A DNA stretch of 64,000 bases from an uncultured Saprospiraceae bacterium (GTDB taxonomy: Bacteria; Bacteroidota; Bacteroidia; Chitinophagales; Saprospiraceae): contig CALLXF010000045.1 in NCBI GenBank assembly GCA_938015805.1, positions 1 to 64,000 on the forward strand, read 5' to 3'. The notes under the pieces are model-generated. The model was not told the DNA's origin and ran no database searches. It saw only the letters and a list, made by a program, of their open reading frames with translations. A program made the translations under genes and the position numbers. Shown here piece by piece: positions 1 through 9,137 of this stretch (within the stretch, counting starts at the first letter, position 1; each line of letters opens with the position of its first letter).

Positions 1-160
1 GATTAAAAAAAGATCACTTAAATACTTTTAATTAAAAGCCTTTATATAATCCTTTTTTGCAGTTACAAGAGTTATCGCAATTTTGGCAAAATGACTTCTT
101 TAAACGTTTTCCATTCGCGATAAGCGTAAAACAAAAGCTTACTACCTCTGGTAATTAGCC

Positions 161-640
161 CTACTCTTCTTCTTCAGCGGGTTCGCTAACAACATGGATC
201 ATATCTAAGCCTAAAAATTTCTTTTCCTGGCTACTTATAGAAAAGAATCTAAAGATACCGCCTGAGGCCTTTGCGATGTGTTCAGCAAAAGAAAGATATC
301 CTTTGTATAACTGATGAGCAGTGTCGTTATCTAGCTTAGCTAATACAGGATTTACTTCTGCTATTTTTACACTCAATTTAGTTTGTATCGCTTCCATTTC
401 TCCACTAAGACCTTGGATGACTTTTTCCATTTTGGCGATGATCTCTCCATCTACCTCGTCGTAAAAACCATAAAGAGATTCGTTTCCGGAGAACGATCTT
501 ACCTTTACAATTTTCTGAGCCCATGCCTGCTCTTCCTCATCTATATTTCCATCTGCACCTGCGATTAAAGTGGCAACATATGCAAATGTATCTTTTAACA
601 ATTGATACTCGTGGTCATTTAAATTCTCAAAAACACTCAT
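161..640 (-). CDS. TerB-like helical protein (hypothetical)
   Basis: Small acidic cytosolic protein of 159 aa with no signal peptide or membrane segment. Residues about 12-45 contain an acidic ADGNIDEEE stretch after a hydrophobic helix, which resembles the start of the TerB (tellurite-resistance B-like) helical domain. The rest is predicted to be helical and ends in an acidic EEEE tail. The family assignment is only by eye, and the metal-binding or stress role known for some TerB proteins should not be transferred. The gene is divergent from mutS with about 118 bases between them. A TATTTTTG element on the minus strand (661-668) fits a Bacteroidota -7 box for it. I am confident that this is a gene but not of its function. 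Confidence 0.7.
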   Translation of the reverse strand: MSVFENLNDHEYQLLKDTFAYVATLIAGADGNIDEEEQAWAQKIVKVRSFSGNESLYGFYDEVDGEIIAKMEKVIQGLSGEMEAIQTKLSVKIAEVNPVLAKLDNDTAHQLYKGYLSFAEHIAKASGGIFRFFSISSQEKKFLGLDMIHVVSEPAEEEE

Positions 641-660
641 AAGTCTTTTGTATTTGGCGG

Positions 661-668
661 CAAAAATA
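661..668 (-). promoter_or_regulatory. Candidate -7 promoter box for the TerB-like gene
   Basis: The minus strand reads TATTTTTG, matching the Bacteroidota sigma consensus TAnnTTTG, about 20 bases upstream of the ATG at 640. No clear -33 TTTG is present at the usual distance, so this is a weak call. Confidence 0.3.
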
Positions 669-758
669 AATTAAAACTTGATTATTTGCTCATTCTAGTT
701 ATTTAAATAATTGATAATATATTGAATATATCTAAGTATTTTCGCCGTTGACCAAAAC

Positions 759-3404
759 TTGAGAAAACCATTGGCAAAAAAAGCAGGAGCTAAGACCAAA
801 ATGACGCCTCTAATGCAGCAGTATTTTGAGGTTAAAGGAAAATACTCTAATTCCATATTGTTATTTAGAGTGGGTGATTTTTATGAAACATTTGCCGATG
901 ATGCGATCAAGGCCGCAGACATATTAGGTATCGTTCTGACTAAAAGAAATAACGGAGGATCTGATGTTCCATTAGCTGGATTTCCATACCATTCTCTAGA
1001 TGTTTATTTACCTAAATTAGTCAGAGCTGGGTTCCGAGTCGCTATTTGCGAACAGCTAGAAAAACCGAGTAAAGAAAAAAAGATCGTAAAACGTGGCGTT
1101 ACCGATTTAGTCACTCCTGGGGTAACCACACATGATAACATCCTAGATCATAAATCTAATAATTACCTTGCTTCTATACATCTTAAAAAAAACGAAGCCA
1201 TAGGTATTAGTTTTTTAGATATTTCCACTGGAGACTTTCTCGTTAGTCAAGGAAATCCTTCAGGAATCACTAAACTTCTACAAGGTTTTAACCCATCAGA
1301 AATCATCTATGCAAAGGACCAAAAAGAAAAAATAGACGAACTAATCGGAGATGAATATTACACTTATGGTCTGGACGACTGGATATTTACCGAAGACTAT
1401 TGTATCGAAAAACTTAAAGGCCAGTTTGATGTGGCTTCGCTCAAAGGATTTGGAATCGAATCCATGGTCATGGCCCAGATCGCAGCCGGATCGATCTTGC
1501 ACTATCTAGAAACCACTGAAAACAAAAAGATACAACACGTTAATAAAATCGCTAGAATACCTCTTGATGATTACGTATGGCTCGATCGTTTTACGATCAG
1601 AAATCTAGAACTCATCCGCAGTAATCATCCTGGCGGTACGGCCCTAGTAGAAATCTTAGATAAGACCGTATCCCCTCTGGGAGCAAGACTACTTAAAAAA
1701 TGGATTATCCTTCCTTTAGTAAATGAGGTCGCCATTAAAAAAAGGCTATCCAAAGTTGCATTCTTTTTAAATGCTGGTGATACTGTAGAAGAACTGGATG
1801 TGCTCATCAGAAGGATAGGAGATCTGGAACGATTTATATCTAAAGCAGCGATCGGTAAAATAAATCCTCGAGAAATAAAATATATCGAGAGAGCTCTCGA
1901 AGCAATGGAACCGTTACAAAAAATATTACGAGAAAGTAAAAATACAGACCTCGAGATACTAGCCGACGGAATCCAACTTTGCGAAAAACTAAAAGAAAAG
2001 ATTACTACAGAAATCGTAGAGGACCCTCCTGCCTTACTTGCCAAAGGAGGCGTTTTTAAAGAAGGTTTCCATGAGGAATATGATGAGTACAAATCATTAC
2101 TGAGAAATAGCAAAGAGATTTTACTGGATATCCAAAACCGAGAGGCAGAAGCCACTGGAATTACCAATCTTAAAATAGGTTTCAATAATGTTTTTGGGTA
2201 TTATCTAGAAGTAACTAATAAGTATAAAAACCAAGGCCTTATTCCTGATCACTGGGTACGGAAACAAACCCTTACTGGATCAGAACGGTACATCTCTGAC
2301 GAACTAAAAAAGCTGGAAACAAAAATACTGGGAGCTGAAGATAAATTAAGAGCCATCGAAGAAGTTTTGTACGAAAAAATGGTTTTAGTTATTCAGGATT
2401 ATATCAAACCAATACAAGGAGATGCTGTTATTATCGCTCAGTTAGATTGTATTTTATCCTTGGCAAAGGTCGCTAGCAAAAATAATTATGTGCAACCGAT
2501 CGTATCAGATAATGATGTCATCGATATAAAAGATGGTCGTCATCCGGTGATAGAAATTAATTTGCCTTTAGGCGAATCATATATTCCGAATGATATTCAT
2601 CTAGATCAGTCAGAGCAGCAGATCATTATGATCACGGGACCTAATATGTCGGGTAAGTCAGCAGTATTACGACAGACAGCGATCATCTGTCTTATGGCAC
2701 AGATGGGATCTTTTGTTCCTGCTAGCTCGGCCAATCTTGGAATTCTACATAAGATTTTTACAAGAGTCGGTGCCTCAGATAATATCTCTAGTGGTGAATC
2801 TACCTTTATGGTAGAAATGAATGAGACCGCCAGTATCATGAATAATGTCTGCGGAAAATCACTGGTTCTACTCGACGAGATCGGTCGGGGAACCAGTACT
2901 TATGATGGAATATCTATCGCATGGTCGCTAGCAGAATTTCTACACGAAAGTTCAGAGAAACCAAAGACCCTTTTTGCTACGCATTATCACGAACTTAATG
3001 AACTCAGCCAATCCTTTCCCAGAATTAAAAACTTTAATGTTTCCACTAAAGAACTTAAAGACAAAGTATTATTCTTGAGAAAATTAACAAAAGGAGGCAG
3101 CCATCATAGCTTTGGAATACATGTTGCAAAAATGGCTGGAATGCCTAACAAGATCGTAAATCGTGCCAACGAAATTCTAAAAATATTAGAACAAAAGTCT
3201 GTTGAAAATAAAGCGGTCGATCAAGACAAAATGTCCAAATTAAAAAAAGCGGATCCAAAATATCAGCTTAACTTTTTTGAATCTACAGATCCGGAAAAAG
3301 AACAAATTATTGATAGAATTCAAGAGAGCGATCTCAACTCTATGACCCCACTAGAATGCATGAATTTATTAAATGATCTCAAAGCTCTTTTGGGGAAGGC
3401 TTAG
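759..3404 (+). CDS. mutS: DNA mismatch repair protein MutS
   Basis: Full-length MutS1 (881 aa), the ATPase that recognises mismatches and small loops and recruits MutL. The N-terminal mismatch-binding domain holds the diagnostic Phe-x-Glu motif in GDFYETF (F41, E43). Connector, lever and clamp domains follow. The C-terminal ATPase has a Walker A GPNMSGKSA at about residues 627-635, a Walker B region LVLLDEIGRGTSTYDG and the ATHYHEL segment. The C-terminus carries the usual helix-turn-helix dimerisation region. The start given is TTG at 759. An ATG at 801 (residue 15) begins right at MTPLMQQY, where many MutS proteins start, so the lysine-rich first 14 residues are uncertain. There is no operon partner: the next gene converges from the other strand. 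Confidence 0.97.
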   Translation: MRKPLAKKAGAKTKMTPLMQQYFEVKGKYSNSILLFRVGDFYETFADDAIKAADILGIVLTKRNNGGSDVPLAGFPYHSLDVYLPKLVRAGFRVAICEQLEKPSKEKKIVKRGVTDLVTPGVTTHDNILDHKSNNYLASIHLKKNEAIGISFLDISTGDFLVSQGNPSGITKLLQGFNPSEIIYAKDQKEKIDELIGDEYYTYGLDDWIFTEDYCIEKLKGQFDVASLKGFGIESMVMAQIAAGSILHYLETTENKKIQHVNKIARIPLDDYVWLDRFTIRNLELIRSNHPGGTALVEILDKTVSPLGARLLKKWIILPLVNEVAIKKRLSKVAFFLNAGDTVEELDVLIRRIGDLERFISKAAIGKINPREIKYIERALEAMEPLQKILRESKNTDLEILADGIQLCEKLKEKITTEIVEDPPALLAKGGVFKEGFHEEYDEYKSLLRNSKEILLDIQNREAEATGITNLKIGFNNVFGYYLEVTNKYKNQGLIPDHWVRKQTLTGSERYISDELKKLETKILGAEDKLRAIEEVLYEKMVLVIQDYIKPIQGDAVIIAQLDCILSLAKVASKNNYVQPIVSDNDVIDIKDGRHPVIEINLPLGESYIPNDIHLDQSEQQIIMITGPNMSGKSAVLRQTAIICLMAQMGSFVPASSANLGILHKIFTRVGASDNISSGESTFMVEMNETASIMNNVCGKSLVLLDEIGRGTSTYDGISIAWSLAEFLHESSEKPKTLFATHYHELNELSQSFPRIKNFNVSTKELKDKVLFLRKLTKGGSHHSFGIHVAKMAGMPNKIVNRANEILKILEQKSVENKAVDQDKMSKLKKADPKYQLNFFESTDPEKEQIIDRIQESDLNSMTPLECMNLLNDLKALLGKA

Positions 3405-3486
3405 GTTTTGATTTTAGATGTCAGACTACTAGATATTTGACATTAGACTTGTTACTTGGTTCTTGATACTTATCAATTGTAACAAT

Positions 3487-3522
3487 AAAAAAGCCTCTGT
3501 ATCAGATTAATAATACAGAGGC
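3487..3522 (-). terminator. Intrinsic terminator of the thioredoxin/SprB gene
   Basis: A perfect 10-bp stem GCCTCTGTAT (3493-3502) / ATACAGAGGC (3513-3522) with a 10-base loop. On the minus strand it is followed by six T (3487-3492), the classic intrinsic terminator form for the gene ending at 3547. On the plus strand it is followed by A residues instead, so it may only weakly stop mutS transcripts coming the other way. Confidence 0.85.
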
Positions 3523-3546
3523 CTGAAAAAAATATTTTTATACCTT

Positions 3547-6500
3547 CTATTTTATAATCGACACTCTTTTAAATAATGTGCCTTGAGATGTAGCAATATT
3601 AAGGATATATATTCCAGAGCTACACTGAGAGACATCCATTACATAAGATAAATCTCTTGTTCTAAAATCTACTCCACTAATTATCACTCTTCCCGAAGCG
3701 TCTAACAAACTAATATTTATATTTTCCTCTTGAGTAAATTGCACATCTATAGATAAGTTAGCACTAGTAGGATTAGGATAAATAGATAGTGATTCTATAG
3801 ATTGAATCTCATCCGTATCAGAAGTCATCTTAATCTCAAATTCTTCACTATTTAGTAAACAGTCATTTGCATCTCTAATCTCCACGGAGTAAAATCCAGG
3901 CATTAGATTTGAGACATCTTCTGTATCTGCCCCATTAGACCAACTAAAGTTGTAAGGACTTATTCCTCCAGTAGGAGTTATGTCAATAGAACCACCCGCA
4001 CCATCGATGTCATTAACTAACTCTTCTATCACATAATCTATTACATCAGGTTCGGATACGGTGTAGCTTTCTAGGGACTCACATTGATTTTCGTCGATAA
4101 CGGTAAATGTATATGTGTCTGCAGGTAGATTAGCATTTATTAAAGTTGTTTCTCCGTTACTCCACTCGTACGTAAGTGCACCTGTTCCTCCACCTATCGA
4201 TAAGTTAATAGACCCATTAGCCTCACCGTTACATCTTACATCATTCACATTTCCCTGTTGAACGATAGCATCTGGCTCTGATAGCGTAAAGGATTCCATC
4301 GTCTGACATCCTGCACCATCAGTAATAGTGGCAGTAACAGTTCCTGCACCTAAATTACTATTAGTCATTCCCTGCGAGCCATCTGACCACGCTACATCAA
4401 ATGAACCTACACCTCCTGATAAATCTAGAGCAATTTCCCCTGAAGCTTCTGCATTACAAAGAGGATCTTTGGTATCACTAACAATAGATATTGCTGGATT
4501 TTCTGACAATTCGATCGTTACCTGAGTACTACGTGTTTCTGAGTCGTTAATCTCTATCACGTATAATCCAGCTGCTAATCCACTTAGTGAGAACTGATCG
4601 CTAGAGAATCCATTAGGCCCTACTACATCAGAGGAATAAGGTGCTACTCCACCTGTGGGAGTCAGAGTTATACTTCCCGTGCTTTGACCATTACAGTCTA
4701 TGTTTACAGAGCTTAGATCTACCGTTAGAGGATCTACTATAGAAACAGATCTACATTTCTGTGTCGTTTCACATTCGTTAGTAATTTCTAGACATACTTC
4801 ATGAGAGTCAGCTCCTGTTAAAGGATACTGGAAGTCTTCCTGTGCACTTACTACAACACCGTCTACTGACCAGGACCACGCAGAAGGGTTTCCTTCTGAA
4901 TTATCTGTTAAGTATAAAAAGTCATCATCATTATCTGCTATGATTTTTGCCACTGGAGTATTTATAAATTGCTCTACTAATGTGGTACTGATGAGCTGAC
5001 AATTAGAATTTAGATCGATAACAGTAAGGGTATAAACACCAGGCTGATCTACCTCAATCTCTAAGTCCGATAATACTGAAACTATATTTCCATCTACCGT
5101 CGTCCAATCAAAAGTATAGTCCGACGTATTACCATTTAAGGTTGCTGTAATTATTTGGTTAGTATTTGTACATGTGAGCATATTAGGTGCTCCTATTGCA
5201 GCGTCCGGAATATCCGTATCTACATCAACTGTTGCGATCTCAGTCGCACTACAACCATTAGCCCCTACTCCTGTAAAAGAATAATCTCCAGGAGAACTAA
5301 CGGTAATACATAAATCACTTACTTCCTCTCCATCGACCATCCAAAAATAACTTTCGGCTCCAGCCTGAGTTGCACAAATGGTTACATCATTTTGAGAACA
5401 AGTAAGTGTCCCATTTTCCGCCGTAACAACAGGTGGCGTATAATCTCCCATCACCATTACTGCCGCAGAAGAAATACAATCGACATCCATATCCGTTACC
5501 TCCAGTGTGTATGTGCCTTGCTGATCAACAGTCGTCGTCAGTGTAGTAGCAATGGTAACTCCTGCTTCATCTTTCCAGGCATAAGAAAAGTTAGAACCCG
5601 TCGAAGACCCTGAACCCGATAATTCTGCTTCGATCACCTCACATGATAACTCATTAGAGACCGCCCCCATTGCAGTGGGAGCAACCTCGGAAGTAAGCGT
5701 TACAGATCCACTGATAAAGCAATCATTTATATCTTCTACAAAAATATCATAGGTACCAGCGGGTACGTTCTCAAACAAACCGTTATCACTGTAAGTATCA
5801 TTTAAAAAGTATTCAAAAGGACCAGTACCTCCTTCTATGGTTATCTCTACCACACCGTTAGTATCACTACAATCTGGGTCTTGAGCTATAATCGTTTCCA
5901 CAAGCGCTTCTGGTTCTTCTATTTCAAAAATTTCAGAATCTGTACAGCCTACATCATCTGTTACTATTACACTATAGGTTCCAGGAGATAAATTTTGAAT
6001 ATATTCTTGTGTTCCTCCATTACTCCACTGGTAAGCATAATTGCCTACACCGCCGCTAACACTTACCTCTAGATAACCATCAGAATTACCATTACATGTT
6101 ACATCATTACTTACTTCCTCTTCGATATCAAAATCTCCTAATCCTCCTCCTGAGAAATCTATTGTGAACGGGCCTCTTTCAATAAAGTATCCGTAAAAAT
6201 CTGTAATCGTCAAGTAGTAGTCTCCTTCCTCTAGATCCTCGAGATCTTGAGTAGTTTCTCCATTACTCCATTCATAATCTAAAGAATTATACCCGCCTAC
6301 TACATCAATATCTATAGATCCTAGATTTTGACAATCTACGTCTTGTATCACTTGATCTTCTACCTCTAATTCAAAAGACTCTAACATAAGGTTTTCAAAA
6401 AACTGTACGGAAGCTTGAGCCGTTTCCCAAACTCGATTATCGTGTTTATTTAGTAAGTAAATGGTCGGAAAATAAGATATTTCGTAATCACTAGAAACAT

Positions 6501-6927
6501 TTAAATCCGCTCCTTCTAGGCTAAAAATAGGATAATCGACTTGCGTCCAATCTCCATATGTAGAGTTATTACATCCCGCAGAGCCATATAAACACGCAGT
6601 GTTTGTACTCGCAGATGCTTCAAGCATAAAAATTTGTAATTCGTCCGATCCAGAAGGACCATAGTCATCATAAAGGGTCTCTAAAGTTCCTGAGTTATGG
6701 AATGTCCAGCATGGGCCACACCAGGTAGCACTAAAATCAAGTAGTGCATGTTTATCATTATCTAAAACATCATCATACAGATTGTGATCATTACCATCGA
6801 TGTCGGTTAGATCAAAATTAGGAGCGAGTGTCCCATCAGCTAACTGAGCAGATAAACTAAAAGAAGTTACAAGAAATAAAAATGTAAAAAATCGAATCAT
6901 AGTAGTGGAAATTTGTTGTTTTCCCAA
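3547..6927 (-). CDS. T9SS-exported protein with N-terminal thioredoxin domain and SprB repeats
   Basis: Large secreted protein (1126 aa). A signal peptide begins at the second Met (residue 10, ATG ending at 6900; MIRFFTFLFLV...SAQ), so the true start is probably 6900. Residues about 31-185 form a thioredoxin/AhpC-TSA-like domain with the redox motif WCGPC (C70, C73). Then come many repeats of the SprB type, recognisable by the recurring pattern of YxWSNG followed by L-x-x-GxYxxxVxDxxGC, alternating with Ig/PKD-like modules. The last ~75 residues are a T9SS type A sorting domain (SIYPNPTSANLS...GIYILNIAT...KRVSIIK), so the protein should be exported and anchored or released by the PorSS machinery. 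It probably acts at the cell surface. Adhesion or gliding is suggested by SprB repeats, and disulfide exchange by CxxC; both are inferences. It ends at a strong hairpin terminator. Confidence 0.9.
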   Translation of the reverse strand: MGKQQISTTMIRFFTFLFLVTSFSLSAQLADGTLAPNFDLTDIDGNDHNLYDDVLDNDKHALLDFSATWCGPCWTFHNSGTLETLYDDYGPSGSDELQIFMLEASASTNTACLYGSAGCNNSTYGDWTQVDYPIFSLEGADLNVSSDYEISYFPTIYLLNKHDNRVWETAQASVQFFENLMLESFELEVEDQVIQDVDCQNLGSIDIDVVGGYNSLDYEWSNGETTQDLEDLEEGDYYLTITDFYGYFIERGPFTIDFSGGGLGDFDIEEEVSNDVTCNGNSDGYLEVSVSGGVGNYAYQWSNGGTQEYIQNLSPGTYSVIVTDDVGCTDSEIFEIEEPEALVETIIAQDPDCSDTNGVVEITIEGGTGPFEYFLNDTYSDNGLFENVPAGTYDIFVEDINDCFISGSVTLTSEVAPTAMGAVSNELSCEVIEAELSGSGSSTGSNFSYAWKDEAGVTIATTLTTTVDQQGTYTLEVTDMDVDCISSAAVMVMGDYTPPVVTAENGTLTCSQNDVTICATQAGAESYFWMVDGEEVSDLCITVSSPGDYSFTGVGANGCSATEIATVDVDTDIPDAAIGAPNMLTCTNTNQIITATLNGNTSDYTFDWTTVDGNIVSVLSDLEIEVDQPGVYTLTVIDLNSNCQLISTTLVEQFINTPVAKIIADNDDDFLYLTDNSEGNPSAWSWSVDGVVVSAQEDFQYPLTGADSHEVCLEITNECETTQKCRSVSIVDPLTVDLSSVNIDCNGQSTGSITLTPTGGVAPYSSDVVGPNGFSSDQFSLSGLAAGLYVIEINDSETRSTQVTIELSENPAISIVSDTKDPLCNAEASGEIALDLSGGVGSFDVAWSDGSQGMTNSNLGAGTVTATITDGAGCQTMESFTLSEPDAIVQQGNVNDVRCNGEANGSINLSIGGGTGALTYEWSNGETTLINANLPADTYTFTVIDENQCESLESYTVSEPDVIDYVIEELVNDIDGAGGSIDITPTGGISPYNFSWSNGADTEDVSNLMPGFYSVEIRDANDCLLNSEEFEIKMTSDTDEIQSIESLSIYPNPTSANLSIDVQFTQEENINISLLDASGRVIISGVDFRTRDLSYVMDVSQCSSGIYILNIATSQGTLFKRVSIIK

Positions 6928-6999
6928 TATATGACAAATAATACACTTGCAAAAACTTAAATTAGCAAAAGGATAAGCTGTTTGTAAAAAAAGGGGAAC

Positions 7000-8346
7000 T
7001 TACAATTTAGGGCCTCCCATATTTTGCATTTGCTGGGCAAATTTTTCCATGTTATTTCCTTTGCTCATCATATGCATCATTTTACGCATTTGATCAAATT
7101 GTTTAATAAACATATTAATCTCATGGATGTTACGACCACATCCTTTGGCTATCCTTCTCTTTCGACTCATGTTTAGCAACTCAGGCTTTCCTCTCTCATC
7201 AGGAGTCATCGAGTGAATAATCGATTCTACTTTAGTAAAAGCTGAATCATCAATATCTAGATTCTTAGTAATCTTATTCATACCCGGGATCATTTTCATG
7301 AGAGATTTCATATCACCCATCTTTTTGATCTGAGCCATTTGACCAAGAAAATCATTAAAATCGAATTTATTCTTTTTTATTTTTTTCTCTATTCTTTTAG
7401 CCTCTTTTTCGTCAAACTGATCTTGAGCTTTTTCTACAAAGGTGACGATATCTCCCATCCCTAGGATACGCTGAGCCATCCTATCTGGATGAAACACATC
7501 CATCTCATCTAACTTCTCTCCAGTGCTTATAAATTTAATCGGCTTACCTACAGTATACTTTACCGTTAGTGCTGCTCCCCCTCTAGTATCACCATCTAAT
7601 TTTGTAAGTACAACACCATCAAAATCTATCGTTTCATTAAATGCTTTGGCAGTATTTACAGCATCCTGACCTGTCATAGAATCTACCACAAATAAGGTCT
7701 CAGTAGGATTTATCCCATCTCGAATTTCTGCAATCTCTTTCATCATTGCTTCATCTACAGCCAGACGACCAGCAGTATCCACTATAACAACATCATATCC
7801 ATTTGCCTTAGCAAAAGCAATTCCATTTTGTGCAATAGAAACAGGGTTTTTATTTTCTGGCTCTTTAAAAACTCCTACTCCAGCCTGCTCAGCAACCACT
7901 GTAAGCTGATCGATTGCAGCCGGACGATAGACATCACAGGCGATTACAAGTGGTTTTCTACCTCTTTTTTCTTTTAAATACTTAGATAGCTTTCCTGTAA
8001 AAGTAGTTTTACCAGAACCCTGTAATCCCGCAATAAGGACGACACCTGGATTTCCTTTAATACTGATCCCCTCTGTATCTCCACCCATAAGATCGGTAAG
8101 CTCGTCCATCACGATCTTTACCATCAGTTCCCCAGGCTTTACACTTTTCAATACGTTACTCGTTCCTAAAGCACGATCCTTTATCTTATCTGTAAACTCT
8201 TTGGCAATTTTATAATTTACATCAGCTCCTACTAAAGCCCTTCTGATTTCTTTTATAGACTGAGCTATATTTAACTCTGTAAGTTTACCTTCTCCTTTTA
8301 AATTTTTAAAAGCTGATTCTAACTTATCATTTAAATTTTCAAACAT
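7000..8346 (-). CDS. ffh: Signal recognition particle protein Ffh
   Basis: SRP54-type GTPase (448 aa) that binds 4.5S RNA and signal peptides of nascent membrane proteins and docks with FtsY. The N domain (1-85) is followed by the G domain with G1 GLQGSGKT (107-114), the DTAGRL motif and TKLDGDTRGG. The C-terminal M domain is methionine-rich and carries the RNA-binding region around RKRRIAKGCGRN. Length and motif order are normal for bacterial Ffh. A TATATTTG element at 8375-8382 (minus strand) is a plausible -7 box. The gene lies 72 bases upstream of the thioredoxin/SprB gene on the same strand, but the two functions are unrelated. Confidence 0.98.
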   Translation of the reverse strand: MFENLNDKLESAFKNLKGEGKLTELNIAQSIKEIRRALVGADVNYKIAKEFTDKIKDRALGTSNVLKSVKPGELMVKIVMDELTDLMGGDTEGISIKGNPGVVLIAGLQGSGKTTFTGKLSKYLKEKRGRKPLVIACDVYRPAAIDQLTVVAEQAGVGVFKEPENKNPVSIAQNGIAFAKANGYDVVIVDTAGRLAVDEAMMKEIAEIRDGINPTETLFVVDSMTGQDAVNTAKAFNETIDFDGVVLTKLDGDTRGGAALTVKYTVGKPIKFISTGEKLDEMDVFHPDRMAQRILGMGDIVTFVEKAQDQFDEKEAKRIEKKIKKNKFDFNDFLGQMAQIKKMGDMKSLMKMIPGMNKITKNLDIDDSAFTKVESIIHSMTPDERGKPELLNMSRKRRIAKGCGRNIHEINMFIKQFDQMRKMMHMMSKGNNMEKFAQQMQNMGGPKL

Positions 8347-8374
8347 CTCAATTATGGTATTTCTTATAAAAATT

Positions 8375-8382
8375 CAAATATA
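8375..8382 (-). promoter_or_regulatory. Candidate -7 promoter box for ffh
   Basis: TATATTTG on the minus strand matches TAnnTTTG and sits about 28 bases before the ffh ATG. The nearest TTTG further upstream is only 12 bases away, closer than the usual -33 spacing, so support is partial. Confidence 0.35.
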
Positions 8383-8451
8383 CCGCAATCAATACAAACT
8401 TTATATGTAGTTTTTTGTGTTACTACAGTCTATAGTATATAAAATCGTGAA

Positions 8452-8459
8452 TATCTTTG
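8452..8459 (+). promoter_or_regulatory. Candidate -7 promoter box for the CHAP gene
   Basis: TATCTTTG matches the Bacteroidota -7 consensus TAnnTTTG and lies 16 bases before the ATG at 8476. A correctly spaced -33 TTTG is not evident. Confidence 0.35.
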
Positions 8460-8475
8460 ATTTATAAGTCCTTTT

Positions 8476-9039
8476 ATGAGTAAAATTAAGTTTAGCTTAA
8501 TTTGTTTTGTTGCTTTATGTTCGTTTACCTCCTTTTATCCTCAGGTGGGTACTCCCATAGATGAATTTAATGGAGTCTCTGTTATGTACAATGGTAATAT
8601 TGCTAATGTTTTTGGGCGTAACGTAACCGATGATGGTTATAACCTAGGATTAAAGTACCAATGTGTCGAATTTGTAAAAAGATATTACTATGAATTTTAC
8701 AATCACAAAATGCCAGAATCATACGGACATGCAAAGGACTTTTTTAACCAGTCACTAGATGACAAAGCATTCAATGAAGATCGTGGACTTTATCAATTTA
8801 GAAATACAAGAAATTTTAAACCATTGGTCGGAGACATCATTGTATTCGGCTCTAGCCAAAAAAATCCTTTTGGTCACATGGCCATCGTAAGTGAGATCTC
8901 TGAACAAAATATAGAAATCATTCAGCAAAACTGGGGCTTAAAAACTAGGCAAAAAATAAAACTTGTAGAATATGAAGGGATTTATACCGTTGCAGAATTT
9001 GATGTTTTAGGATGGCTTAGAATACCCGATGGAATGTAA
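8476..9039 (+). CDS. Secreted CHAP-domain amidase/peptidase-like protein
   Basis: A 187-aa protein with a signal peptide (about residues 1-22) and a single CHAP domain. The catalytic Cys sits in YQCVEFVKRYY (C63), the His in PFGHMAIV (H134) and the polar partner Asn in QQNWG (N152), in the order expected of CHAP amidases. CHAP enzymes cleave peptidoglycan cross-bridges or amide bonds such as that of glutathionylspermidine. The wide separation between Cys and His and the preserved GDIIVF strand are typical of the family. The location is presumably the periplasm, and the natural substrate cannot be told from sequence. It is monocistronic or loosely linked to the next gene, 98 bases on. Confidence 0.85.
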   Translation: MSKIKFSLICFVALCSFTSFYPQVGTPIDEFNGVSVMYNGNIANVFGRNVTDDGYNLGLKYQCVEFVKRYYYEFYNHKMPESYGHAKDFFNQSLDDKAFNEDRGLYQFRNTRNFKPLVGDIIVFGSSQKNPFGHMAIVSEISEQNIEIIQQNWGLKTRQKIKLVEYEGIYTVAEFDVLGWLRIPDGM

Positions 9040-9137
9040 ATTTCTATTTATTTAAAATTTTTCTGAGTTCTTACTTGTAACAAATAATAATATATGAACG
9101 CTTAATGTTATAATTGCATTACTAAATTTCCAATATA

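Noticed and set aside
1625..2185. 186-codon minus-strand ORF inside mutS
   Set aside because: It lies entirely within the well-supported mutS coding frame and its Ser-rich translation has no domain character.
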